Below are positions 1 to 7,776 of a DNA stretch of 64,000 bases, piece after piece (the first letter of the stretch is position 1; each line of letters opens with the position of its first letter). This DNA comes from Psychrobium sp051201665. Its GTDB lineage: Bacteria; Pseudomonadota; Gammaproteobacteria; Enterobacterales; Psychrobiaceae. Made by a program: the position numbers and the translations under genes. A model generated the notes under the pieces. It did no database searches. It saw only the letters and a program-made list of their open reading frames with translations, and had not been told where the DNA came from. The stretch lies in NCBI RefSeq assembly GCF_051201665.1, contig NZ_CP179210.1:4154001-4218000 (forward strand), read 5' to 3'.

Positions 1-370
1 TACCGCGCAGTGCTAATCCGTCTTCTTCAATCATTACACCGAAGTTGCGAGTGATAGCGCCAGTTGGATCGCCAATCATTGGGTAGTTGATTTTACCGAT
101 AGTGTCAGAGCTGTCGTGCCATGCTTTATGAGTAAAGTGAGTGTCAGTAGATACTGAGTAAACTTCAACGCCCATTTCTTGTAATTGTGCGTAATGGTCA
201 GCCATGTCGCCTAATTCAGTTGGACATACAAATGTGAAATCAGCTGGGTAGAAAAAGAAGATTGACCACTTACCTGCAACATCTGCTTCAGTTACTTCAA
301 CGAAATCACCGTTGCTGTACGCAGTCGCTTTAAATGGCTTTAATTGTGAGTTGATAATTGATTGAGTCAT
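1..370 (-). CDS. ahpC: Alkyl hydroperoxide reductase C (peroxiredoxin), 3' part outside window
   Basis: Two-cysteine peroxiredoxin that reduces H2O2 and organic peroxides in the cytoplasm, normally recycled by AhpF. The visible N-terminal 123 residues begin MTQSIINSQLKPF and hold the peroxidatic-cysteine motif FTFVCPTEL near residue 50, followed by the AhpC-type GDMADHYAQLQEMGVEVYS stretch. The ATG at 370 is preceded by a good ribosome site (GGAGCACGAC before ATG). The gene runs off the left edge, so the resolving cysteine cannot be seen. The upstream DNA contains an OxyR-like set of half-sites, described separately. Confidence 0.93.
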   Translation of the reverse strand, partial: MTQSIINSQLKPFKATAYSNGDFVEVTEADVAGKWSIFFFYPADFTFVCPTELGDMADHYAQLQEMGVEVYSVSTDTHFTHKAWHDSSDTIGKINYPMIGDPTGAITRNFGVMIEEDGLALRG

Positions 371-435
371 GTCGTGCTCCAATGGTTTAAGTTGTGTTTC
401 TGTTTAAGTTGAAACCATTGTAGGGAATGACATTA

Positions 436-475
436 AATTGATAAAATCGATATTAATTATCACATTGATAGCTTT
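436..475 (-). promoter_or_regulatory. Possible OxyR-type operator upstream of ahpC
   Basis: AT-rich stretch about 65-105 bp upstream of the ahpC start with GATA/ATC-type half-sites (GATAAAATCGATAT, then ATTATC and TGATAG) at roughly one-helical-turn spacing, as in OxyR sites. ahpC is a classical OxyR target, so the location fits. The match is by eye only and the region is simple AT-rich sequence, so this is tentative. Confidence 0.3.
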
Positions 476-478
476 TGA

Positions 479-1372
479 CTATCTATCGATATGACAATAA
501 TTAGCAGGAATGGGAGGAGTTTTAACTTGAAATATCTCTTCAACAACGTATTGATACATATTCACTTCATCATTAGATACACTAAGCGCAGCTTCCTTAA
601 CATATTGCTCTGCAACCGCCATGAGCTTTTTTCTCACATCTAAAAACTCAGCGGGCCAAGAAGACTGCGATTGAATATTTTCTTGTGTTCTAAATTCATA
701 ATAGAGAGTTCTACGTTTTTGATGTTGTTGCATTAGGCCAGAACGATGAACAACCATCGGGTTATGGACAATAATATCACCTGCTTGCACATCAAATTCA
801 GTCAATTCACCTAATGATTTTTCGCCATGAATAAAGCGGCAAATATCTTGCTTTTCATTATGAGTCCCCGGGATAAATTGCACGTTACCATCACCAACTT
901 GACTGTCGTCCAGATAAATACCAATGGTAATGATTGAATTAGCACTGCTGCTTTCAATAAAATCTTGATGCCATGGAATTTCTGCCTGACTAAGTGCTTG
1001 CTTAAATATCATCATTTCAGCAGTTGGTAATGCGTCTTCACTACATAATACTGATTTTATATGATTTAACTGATCGCTCGTTAAAAGCGCCAGTAGCGAC
1101 AATGGTGCGTGTCGATGAATATGCTTAATTCGATGCAATACTGGCGTGAAGAGCTCTAAAGATATATTGGAATCATCAAATAATGGCTTGTTTTGTCGTG
1201 ACAGCGCTTGTTTTTCTAATGAATCAGCGATATCTCGCAACAGTGCCAATTGCTGCTTATCCATTACATTCTTGAGATGTAAAACACCATTGTTGTGAAA
1301 CTGCTTTATCTGCGCTTTAGTAATCATTGTTTTATCAAAGTGATTGAATTTGCTTTGATTATTATTCACCAT
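479..1372 (-). CDS. Phytanoyl-CoA dioxygenase (PhyH) family protein
   Basis: Fe(II)/2-oxoglutarate-dependent oxygenase of the PhyH family, 297 aa, which is a usual length. The iron-binding facial triad is visible: WHQDF gives His135 and Asp137, and VVHRSG gives the distal His209, with an arginine-rich segment (KRRTLYYEFR) just after it that could hold 2-oxoglutarate. GDGNVQFIPGTH between these is also typical of the family. The substrate cannot be told from sequence. The gene is divergent from the SonM-like methyltransferase with only 33 bp between their starts, so the two may share a promoter region. It might be a tailoring enzyme of the borosin pathway, but that is only an inference from position. 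Confidence 0.85.
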   Translation of the reverse strand: MVNNNQSKFNHFDKTMITKAQIKQFHNNGVLHLKNVMDKQQLALLRDIADSLEKQALSRQNKPLFDDSNISLELFTPVLHRIKHIHRHAPLSLLALLTSDQLNHIKSVLCSEDALPTAEMMIFKQALSQAEIPWHQDFIESSSANSIITIGIYLDDSQVGDGNVQFIPGTHNEKQDICRFIHGEKSLGELTEFDVQAGDIIVHNPMVVHRSGLMQQHQKRRTLYYEFRTQENIQSQSSWPAEFLDVRKKLMAVAEQYVKEAALSVSNDEVNMYQYVVEEIFQVKTPPIPANYCHIDR

Positions 1373-1405
1373 TAGTCATCACTTTAAAACAATAGAATAA
1401 AAAAC

Positions 1406-2224
1406 ATGGAAAAAAAAGGCTCACTAGATGTAGTAGGAATTGGCTTAAGAGCAGGTGGAGATATAGGTGTTTCAGCCAAAGCTTACATCGAACAAGCTGA
1501 CACCGTTTTAATCGTTGTTCCGGATTCATTTTCTAAAAACTGGCTCGCTACCCTTAATTCAAATGTTCAAGACCTAACAAATCTGTATCAACAAGGGAAG
1601 TCGCGAGCAAAAACATATCATGAAATGACTCAAAAGATCGTTGATGAAGTAAAAAGTGGACAAAAAGTTTGTGCCGTATTTTATGGTCATCCCGGCGTCT
1701 TTGTGAATGCAAGCCACCAAGCAATTAAAAGCCTTAAAAGTGAAGGATTTCGAGCCCAAATGCTGCCAGGGATTTCAGCAGAAGATTGGCTATTTTCAGA
1801 TTTGAATATAGATCCAGGCACACATGGTTGTATGAGTATTGAAGCGACTCAATTTTTGCTCTATGAGCGCCCTCATGACATCTATGCCTATACGATTTTA
1901 TGGCAAATTGGACTCATTGGCGATCACACTCTAGCTCTATCGAAAACAAACCAATACCATCAAGGGTTAACATTACTCAAGTCAAAGTTGCTACGTGACT
2001 TCCCACTAGATCATGAATTAATAATCTACGAAGCATCAACACTATCAATTATTTCACCGCGCATTGAACGGCTTTCTTTGAATGAGCTAACTGACGTAAA
2101 ACTCACTGCCGCGTCGACACTCGTTATTCCGCCAATATCAGATGCACCATTCAATCTAGAGATTTTGGCAGCATTAAATTTATCAAAAGATGATATAAAA
2201 GAACCATTAAAGATTGACGAGTAA
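1406..2224 (+). CDS. Split borosin peptide alpha-N-methyltransferase (SonM-like)
   Basis: 272-aa SAM-dependent enzyme of the tetrapyrrole-methylase fold. It resembles, over its length as I remember it, SonM of Shewanella oneidensis, which methylates backbone amide nitrogens of the separate precursor SonA. Shared landmarks are the N-terminal GxGL segment (VVGIGLRAGGD), the ADTVLIVVPDSFS strand, the YGHPGVF motif near residue 95, PGISAEDWL, the ILWQIGLIGDHTL segment, LDHELIIYEA and PRIERLSL. It is not a porphyrin enzyme by context: no haem or cobalamin gene is near and the next gene is a 71-aa SonA-like peptide. A fused precursor domain, as in fungal OphMA, is absent, so this is the split type. 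No strong ribosome site is seen before the ATG. Confidence 0.88.
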   Translation: MEKKGSLDVVGIGLRAGGDIGVSAKAYIEQADTVLIVVPDSFSKNWLATLNSNVQDLTNLYQQGKSRAKTYHEMTQKIVDEVKSGQKVCAVFYGHPGVFVNASHQAIKSLKSEGFRAQMLPGISAEDWLFSDLNIDPGTHGCMSIEATQFLLYERPHDIYAYTILWQIGLIGDHTLALSKTNQYHQGLTLLKSKLLRDFPLDHELIIYEASTLSIISPRIERLSLNELTDVKLTAASTLVIPPISDAPFNLEILAALNLSKDDIKEPLKIDE

Positions 2225-2291
2225 TAATTTTTCATTAATATCGTGCATGCTTTACACATCTAAACAATAATTATTTTGATAGGAAATCAAC

Positions 2292-2507
2292 ATGTCAGAT
2301 AAACTCGTCGAATACATTTTAGAAATTAACGCTAATCCAGAGTTATTAGAAAAACATATGGATAATCCAGCTGAAAGTGCTAGTGATTACGGCTTACCCG
2401 CTGAAGACGTTGAGTTAATTGCTAATGATGATAAAGAAGCCATCAAAAAGCGCCTAGAGTCGCAAAATTATGATGTAAAAGGGATGATGCTTGCTTTACA
2501 CTCGTAA
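2292..2507 (+). CDS. Split borosin precursor peptide (SonA-like)
   Basis: 71-aa peptide, the same length class as SonA. Residues 1 to about 52 form a predicted helical borosin-binding domain, rich in acidic residues and resembling the LigA-like fold (LVEYILEINANPELLEKH, then ASDYGLPAEDVELI). The C-terminal tail after LESQNYDVK is hydrophobic (GMMLALHS) and is the likely core region for backbone N-methylation. A clear ribosome site (AGGAAATCAAC before ATG) lies 67 bp after the methyltransferase stop, so co-transcription is likely. Which residues are methylated, and whether a protease releases the core, cannot be read from the sequence. No dedicated protease or exporter is visible next to it. 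Confidence 0.85.
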   Translation: MSDKLVEYILEINANPELLEKHMDNPAESASDYGLPAEDVELIANDDKEAIKKRLESQNYDVKGMMLALHS

Positions 2508-2541
2508 TTTTTAAATAAAACAAAAAATCTAGGTATCTCTT

Positions 2542-5361
2542 ATGCACCAAATAGTTAAGAAAGTAGCTGTATTTTTAACACTTTTTTGGTGCATTCAGGC
2601 AAATGCCTTCTTTGCTTCAACCATAGATAGTCGTCTTGATGAATTAGATAAATTATCGTGGACCAATATTCCAAAAGCTCTCGCATTAGCTGAAGATCTT
2701 AAAAACCAACTCAGCACCTCTCCAAACGATCATGCCCAAGCCAGACTATATAACTTAATTGGTTACACATCGTTACTCAATAGAGATTACAAAAACGCTT
2801 ATAATCACATTAGCTTAGCCAAAGGTTATGCTGATAAATCTGGCAGCCTCAGAGAGCAAGCAGAGTCCAAGCGGTTATTGGCATCACTTTATGTCATGAC
2901 AAATATGCTTCATGAAAGCTTGCCAATATTCCTTGAAGCGCTGGCACTGCATAAAGAAATAGAATCAGATAAAGTATTTGAAACGCTACAAGGGATAAGC
3001 CTCTATTATCGTTCTATCGGAGACTTTGATAAATATTTAGAATACGGAAATCGACTCTTAAATCACCCTAGTGCTCAATCAGAAAATCAATTACGTGGTT
3101 TAGCTGAATACACCGTCGGCGAAGCATTATTAAAATTGGGTAAATATGAACAAGCAAGAATCCATATTAACCACACGATTCGAATACTTGAAAAAGTGTC
3201 ATCAACTTGGGTAAGTGAGGGCTATGTCACTCTCGCGGAAATAGAGTTTGCGACTAACAACTTATCAAAGGCATTAGAGACGGTTAAACAGAGTAAAAAA
3301 ATAGCCGAACAAGACAAGTATTATCTGGCGAGTTTGCAAGCTGAATTGCTCACTGCTGATATTTTACAAGCGCTTGATCGCCAAGAGGAAGCAATTACAT
3401 CACTAGAAGCAGCTATCGAACAGGCTGTTTATCACTCAGATAAAGCAACAGAGCAAAAAGCTAACCTCGCATTAGCCCAACTTTATGAAAATAGTGACCA
3501 ACCCCAATTGGCACTGAATTTTTATAAAGAATATAAAAAGAATACAGATGACTTAGCTGAAAAAGCCCAAGAAACACAATCGTCTTTTTACAATGCGCAG
3601 TTGAACCTTGAGCACAAAGAACAACAAATCACTCAACTTGAAGCAACTCAAGCTCTGCAACAACTCGAACTGTCACAAAAAGAAAAAACAGAACAATTAA
3701 GAGATTCCATACTCGCTTTACTGGTTATCATTCTAATTTCATTGATTTATTACGTCGTTCACGCCAAACGCACCAAAAACCAAATGAAAGCTTTAGCTCA
3801 AGAAGCCAATTTAGCCAACAAAGCAAAAAGTAATTTTTTAGCCAAAATGAGCCATGAAATCCGCACGCCAATGAATGCCATTATAGGCCTTAGTCAATTA
3901 GCGTTAAATGCGAAGCTTAGCCCTAAGCAACGTGAAAATATTTCGATGGTGCATGCGTCTTCTCAGTCATTACTCACCTTATTAAACGACATTCTAGATT
4001 TTTCAAAAATTGAAGCTAAAAAGCTCGAACTAGAACATGCCGATTTTTTAGTAAACAATTCAATTCAACGACTTCTCAATGTTTGTAGTTTTAGTGCCGA
4101 TGAGAAACAGCTCAAGCTCAATGTTCGTATTGAAAATGATGTTCCTACGTCATTAACTGGTGATGCACTTCGCCTTGAACAAGTGCTCATTAACCTTGTT
4201 AATAATGCGATTAAATTTACCGAGCAAGGCGATATTAATATTGCCGTGTCACTCGTTAAGCAACACGACAATATCAATACATTGAAGTTTTCAGTGACCG
4301 ATGAAGGTATTGGCATTGGCGAAGAGCAACTACAACGTCTATTCAAAGCGTTTTCACAAGCTGATGTATCGGTCACCAGACGCTATGGTGGCAGTGGTTT
4401 AGGCCTTACTATTTGTAAAGAACTCGTTGAGTTGATGGATGGCGCTATCAGTGTAGAAAGTGAGCTCGGCAAAGGCTCCACATTTAGCTTCACAGTAGAT
4501 ATCGCCACCAGCAAAACGCTAACGGCTCAGCTAACGAATGCTGATCTAAGCAACCTCAACAACCTTAAAATACTCATTGTTGATGATAGTAAAAGTTCCC
4601 GTACATTATTGTCTGAATCGTTAATTGCTCTTGGTCTTGAATGCGCACAAGCGCGCAGCGGTATAGAAGCGTTAGAGCAAATCAAAGATGCTATAGATAC
4701 TAAATCACCGTATGACATTGTATTGATGGACTGGCGTATGCCTGGTCTTGATGGTTTAGAAACCATTCGCATCATTAATCAGGTCGTTAATGAGCAACTG
4801 CCGAAATTCATTTTAGTATCGTCATTTGATAAAAGTGATGCCGTTAAGCTTAGCCGTCATTTACCGATTGAAGATGTGCTTGAGAAGCCAGTTAAGCCAT
4901 CTCAATTAACCATCAGCCTACTGACTATTGTTAATGGAAAGCAACGACAAGTTGTGCCAATGTCGCCATCGCCGACATCCATCATTAGACGAGACTTCTC
5001 AAAAGTTAAACTACTCATCGCAGAAGACAACAAGATAAACCAAAAAGTGATTCTAGGCTTTTTATCTGACACCAATGCCACTGTTGATATTGTTTCAAAT
5101 GGCGTAGAAGCTGTTGAAAAAGCAAAGAATAATGACTATCACATCATTTTAATGGATGTTCAGATGCCTGAAATGGATGGTTTAACAGCCACCAAACTTA
5201 TTAGAGAATTTGACCTCAACACACCAATTATGGCCATGACAGCACACAGCTTGCCAGAAGACATAGAGCAGAGCATGGCAGCCGGCATGAACGAGCATCT
5301 CACTAAACCTATCAATGCCAACTTGCTCATTGAAACCATTACTAAGAAAATCAGCATTTAG
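2542..5361 (+). CDS. TPR-containing hybrid sensor histidine kinase with two receiver domains
   Basis: 939-aa membrane kinase. A signal peptide (residues 1-22, cut after IQANA) leads into a periplasmic region of about 360 residues made of TPR-like helices, then one membrane helix (about 390-408) and the cytoplasmic core. The dimerisation/phosphoacceptor domain has His438 in MSHEIRTPMNA. The ATPase domain has the N box (LINLVNNAIKFTE), DEGIGIG and GSGLGLTI. Two receiver domains follow with phosphoacceptor Asp730 (LMDWRMPG) and Asp872 (LMDVQMPEMDG). There is no HPt domain, so a separate one is presumably used. It starts 34 bp after the SonA-like gene in the same direction and may be in its operon. 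The signal sensed is unknown. Confidence 0.9.
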   Translation: MHQIVKKVAVFLTLFWCIQANAFFASTIDSRLDELDKLSWTNIPKALALAEDLKNQLSTSPNDHAQARLYNLIGYTSLLNRDYKNAYNHISLAKGYADKSGSLREQAESKRLLASLYVMTNMLHESLPIFLEALALHKEIESDKVFETLQGISLYYRSIGDFDKYLEYGNRLLNHPSAQSENQLRGLAEYTVGEALLKLGKYEQARIHINHTIRILEKVSSTWVSEGYVTLAEIEFATNNLSKALETVKQSKKIAEQDKYYLASLQAELLTADILQALDRQEEAITSLEAAIEQAVYHSDKATEQKANLALAQLYENSDQPQLALNFYKEYKKNTDDLAEKAQETQSSFYNAQLNLEHKEQQITQLEATQALQQLELSQKEKTEQLRDSILALLVIILISLIYYVVHAKRTKNQMKALAQEANLANKAKSNFLAKMSHEIRTPMNAIIGLSQLALNAKLSPKQRENISMVHASSQSLLTLLNDILDFSKIEAKKLELEHADFLVNNSIQRLLNVCSFSADEKQLKLNVRIENDVPTSLTGDALRLEQVLINLVNNAIKFTEQGDINIAVSLVKQHDNINTLKFSVTDEGIGIGEEQLQRLFKAFSQADVSVTRRYGGSGLGLTICKELVELMDGAISVESELGKGSTFSFTVDIATSKTLTAQLTNADLSNLNNLKILIVDDSKSSRTLLSESLIALGLECAQARSGIEALEQIKDAIDTKSPYDIVLMDWRMPGLDGLETIRIINQVVNEQLPKFILVSSFDKSDAVKLSRHLPIEDVLEKPVKPSQLTISLLTIVNGKQRQVVPMSPSPTSIIRRDFSKVKLLIAEDNKINQKVILGFLSDTNATVDIVSNGVEAVEKAKNNDYHIILMDVQMPEMDGLTATKLIREFDLNTPIMAMTAHSLPEDIEQSMAAGMNEHLTKPINANLLIETITKKISI

Positions 5362-5476
5362 CAGAAAAACCAAACCGTAACTTCATGAATAAAAAGTTAT
5401 TACTTTTTTATACACTCTACGCAAATTTGCTGATAAGGTTATTTAATAATCTATCATTTGTATGATGTCGACCGGA

Positions 5477-5494
5477 CATTTGGCAAACCAAATG
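5477..5494 (+). other. Perfect 7-bp stem-loop just upstream of the CheY-like gene
   Basis: CATTTGG and CCAAATG are separated by a 4-nt loop (CAAA), ending 31 bases before the start codon of the receiver gene. In mRNA this would form a small hairpin in the 5' leader, or it could be a protein-binding palindrome. No T-run follows, so it is not a terminator. Confidence 0.4.
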
Positions 5495-5525
5495 GACATT
5501 GGCTAGTAGTTTCATGGAGAAAGAA

Positions 5526-5912
5526 ATGACAACCCCCTTAAATATCCTTGTAGTAGACGACTCTCTTAGTATGCGTATTATTGCCACGCAAATTATCGAA
5601 GGTATTGGCCACACGGTAATTGCGCAAGCTGAGAACGGCAAAGAAGCCCTTAAAGCCTATATGGAACATCGTCCAGACATCGTGTTACTTGACCTTGTTA
5701 TGCCAGTATTTGACGGCAAGAAAACCCTCAAGAAATTAATGCAAGTCGATTCACAAGCAAAGGTTGTTATTTGTAGCTCATTAGGCTCAGAAGGCGACAT
5801 TGAATATTGCTTAAACGAAGGTGCGGCTTTTTATTTGCAAAAGCCATACGAAGAACAAGCCTTTGAAACCGCTTTCGAAAGCATTACGACTAACACATCG
5901 CCAACTGCGTAA
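5526..5912 (+). CDS. CheY-like single-domain response regulator
   Basis: 128-aa stand-alone receiver. The acidic pair is Asp11-Asp12 (VVDDS), the phosphoacceptor is Asp56 (IVLLDLVMP) and the conserved Lys lies in LQKPYEE. No output domain follows. The ATG at 5526 is chosen over an in-frame TTG at 5499 because GGAGAAAGAA sits at proper spacing before it and the receiver fold starts right after. Only 9 bp separate it from the CheX-like gene, so the pair is probably an operon in which CheX controls the lifetime of the phosphorylated receiver. It may take phosphate from the hybrid kinase upstream, though that is inferred from position. Confidence 0.9.
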   Translation: MTTPLNILVVDDSLSMRIIATQIIEGIGHTVIAQAENGKEALKAYMEHRPDIVLLDLVMPVFDGKKTLKKLMQVDSQAKVVICSSLGSEGDIEYCLNEGAAFYLQKPYEEQAFETAFESITTNTSPTA

Positions 5913-5921
5913 GGGATTACC

Positions 5922-6767
5922 ATGTCGAATAAATTTTTAGGCCAATTCCTGTTAGAGAAAGGAATCATTACGCCAGCGCAACTATTAAAAGCGCTTGAAT
6001 TACAAAAAGAATTCAATCCAAGTTTAGGCCAACTCGCCATTAACCAAGGCTATATTGATAATGACGCGGCCAATAAAATCAATTTAGAACAACAGCGAAC
6101 TGACGAGCGCTTTGGTGATCTCGCCATTAGCTTAGGTTATATGACGCTGACTCAAGTTGATGAGTTATTTAGTGTGCAGCAAAGCACCAGAAAGTTCTTT
6201 GGCGAGATTCTTGTCGAGCAAGGGTTTATTAATCAAGCAATGCTTGAAGATCAACTAAAAGAACATCAAGCGCTAAAGCAACAAGCAGAGTTATCGCTAG
6301 ACAATGCAATTAGCAATCATCCACATCACAAGCTCATTACTAACACCTTAGAAACATTCGTGAAGTCATTTACCCGTATTCCGAAGATTCCTGCACAGGT
6401 GTCAAATGTAATCACACAAATACCAGCTTTGACGAATGATCAATATATCATTTCTCAACAAGCCAATTTGCCACAAACATTTAAAATTGGCGTTATCGCA
6501 CCAAGCGAATTAATGAAAACGTTAGGCACTAATTTTTTAGGTTTTGATACGTCAAGCAATGAGGCGTTATATATTGATGTGGTGAGCGAGCTGCTCAATA
6601 TCATTTTAGGTAATGTGTTGGTTATTAACGGTGAACAACAAACTGAACTGAGTCCTCCGCAAGTTGAACGCGACAGTGATGATATTAGTCAATCATTTAC
6701 CGAGTTTTTTGGCGTAGAGATGTCAGCAGGCGGCCACGATTTTAGCGTGTTCTTCATGTACAACTAA
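5922..6767 (+). CDS. CheX-like protein with N-terminal MshEN/GspE-N-type repeats
   Basis: 281 aa. Residues 1 to about 120 contain repeated segments of the kind LGQFLLEKGIITPAQL, LGQLAINQGYID, FGDLAISLGYMT and FGEILVEQGFINQ. These resemble the N-terminal domain of type II secretion/MshE ATPases, which in some proteins binds c-di-GMP. Residues about 135-281 look like a CheX-type chemophosphatase domain (a long alpha/beta segment ending GGHDFSVFFMYN). CheX proteins dephosphorylate CheY-type receivers, and the gene directly follows one. I did not confirm the catalytic Glu/Asn pair of CheX, so phosphatase activity is an inference. Confidence 0.75.
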   Translation: MSNKFLGQFLLEKGIITPAQLLKALELQKEFNPSLGQLAINQGYIDNDAANKINLEQQRTDERFGDLAISLGYMTLTQVDELFSVQQSTRKFFGEILVEQGFINQAMLEDQLKEHQALKQQAELSLDNAISNHPHHKLITNTLETFVKSFTRIPKIPAQVSNVITQIPALTNDQYIISQQANLPQTFKIGVIAPSELMKTLGTNFLGFDTSSNEALYIDVVSELLNIILGNVLVINGEQQTELSPPQVERDSDDISQSFTEFFGVEMSAGGHDFSVFFMYN

Positions 6768-6781
6768 CTAGAAAACCCAAC

Positions 6782-6815
6782 ATCTTGCAGCTAATCCCAC
6801 TAACAGCTGCAAGAT
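6782..6815 (+). terminator. Stem-loop after the CheX-like gene
   Basis: An 11-bp perfect inverted repeat (ATCTTGCAGCT and AGCTGCAAGAT) with a 12-nt loop, 14 bp after the stop. The sequence after it is AT-rich (TATTAATCT) but lacks a long T-run, so it is a moderate terminator candidate. Confidence 0.5.
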
Positions 6816-6882
6816 TATTAATCTCTGCTAAAAATATACATAACCAATAAAATCAACCTCTTATTATATGCGACAGGTTCAG

Positions 6883-6894
6883 TGTCATATGACA
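6883..6894. promoter_or_regulatory. Palindrome TGTCATATGACA upstream of the membrane protein/XRE pair
   Basis: A 12-bp perfect palindrome lies 88 bp before the start at 6982, with related TATGAC- and GACA-like pieces around it. XRE-type regulators commonly bind such sites and repress their own operon, and the operon here encodes one. The site is a guess from symmetry and position. Confidence 0.4.
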
Positions 6895-6981
6895 TTTTGT
6901 GGTACAGTCACCTTTATGACGTTTTAAAGAGTGCCCGCCATTGATTAACTTACCTCATCAGACAATTAAGGAAACAATACA

Positions 6982-7425
6982 ATGAGTGGAATTCGTAACA
7001 CGCCTGATTTCGAAGCGACGGTAAAAGGCGGACTAAATTTCTATTTTAAAGATGACAATAATGAAATAACTGTGAACTGTAAAATGCGAGGTAAAGAATC
7101 GATCTATTATAACAATAGAGTGGTCTCTAATAAGTACTCATTTAAAAAACAATCTAGTCATCAATTCAATGAAGGAGGTAACCTTTATGAAGTTGAAGTA
7201 AAATTGGACAAGCTATTTGCTAGTGATATAGCCTGCACCCTTATCAAAAATGGTGCCCACCTTAAGACACTGAATTACGATGTAAAGAAAGCTTGGGATG
7301 AAGAACTAGAGAAGCTAGAAAAAAAACCAACGAAAACATCTTTAATTTCACTGTTAGGATGGACTTGTGGCGGCTTTACAATCGGATTTGTAATCTCATA
7401 CCTCTACAGAACAGGTATATTATAA
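6982..7425 (+). CDS. Hypothetical protein with C-terminal membrane anchor
   Basis: 147 aa, not recognised. The first 115 residues are soluble, mostly beta-strand-like and lysine-rich (KGGLNFYFKDDNNEIT, YEVEVKLDKLFASDI). A lysine-rich linker (KLEKKPTK) precedes a single hydrophobic helix at about residues 124-144 (LLGWTCGGFTIGFVIS). The protein is probably held in the inner membrane with the soluble part in the cytoplasm. Its stop codon overlaps the start of the XRE gene (TAATG), so the two are translationally coupled. Ribosome site AAGGAAACAATACA precedes the ATG. Confidence 0.75.
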   Translation: MSGIRNTPDFEATVKGGLNFYFKDDNNEITVNCKMRGKESIYYNNRVVSNKYSFKKQSSHQFNEGGNLYEVEVKLDKLFASDIACTLIKNGAHLKTLNYDVKKAWDEELEKLEKKPTKTSLISLLGWTCGGFTIGFVISYLYRTGIL

Positions 7426-7742
7426 TGAACGTTAATGCAACGCTCATTAAAGAGCACCGCACTTCAAGAGCTTTAACACAACAGCATTTAGCAGATGCAT
7501 GTGACGTTAGTTTACGCACTATTCAAAGAGTCGAACGATATGGTAATGCATCTTCTGAAACGTTAATGAGTCTAAGTTCAGTTTTTGAAATCGAAACTAG
7601 CGCTTTATTAATAACTGAAGACCAATCTTCGAATAAAGAAACTCAAGTGATTGTCCACCGGCCTAGCCTGCTGCCAATTACCATTGCGTTAATTACAGGT
7701 ACAGCCATAGGAGCAGCCGCAACATATTTATTTGTACAATAA
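7425..7742 (+). CDS. Membrane-anchored XRE-family transcriptional regulator
   Basis: 105 aa. Residues about 7-60 are a helix-turn-helix of the Cro/C1 type (TQQHLADACDVSLRTIQRVE). The last 22 residues are hydrophobic (ITIALITGTAIGAAATYLF) and would anchor it in the membrane. The start is placed at ATG 7425, which overlaps the preceding stop by one base. A longer reading from 7359 has no sensible N-terminus. Membrane-tethered HTH proteins paired with a small membrane protein suggest surface or membrane-state sensing, but no function is known to me for this pair. Confidence 0.8.
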   Translation: MNVNATLIKEHRTSRALTQQHLADACDVSLRTIQRVERYGNASSETLMSLSSVFEIETSALLITEDQSSNKETQVIVHRPSLLPITIALITGTAIGAAATYLFVQ

Positions 7743-7776
7743 AACAAAGCCATCAAATTGATAACTTTTAGTTTTT

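Noticed and set aside
1406..2224. Uroporphyrinogen/precorrin methyltransferase for cobalamin or sirohaem
   Set aside because: The fold is shared, but the specific segments match SonM and a SonA-like peptide follows; no tetrapyrrole genes are nearby.
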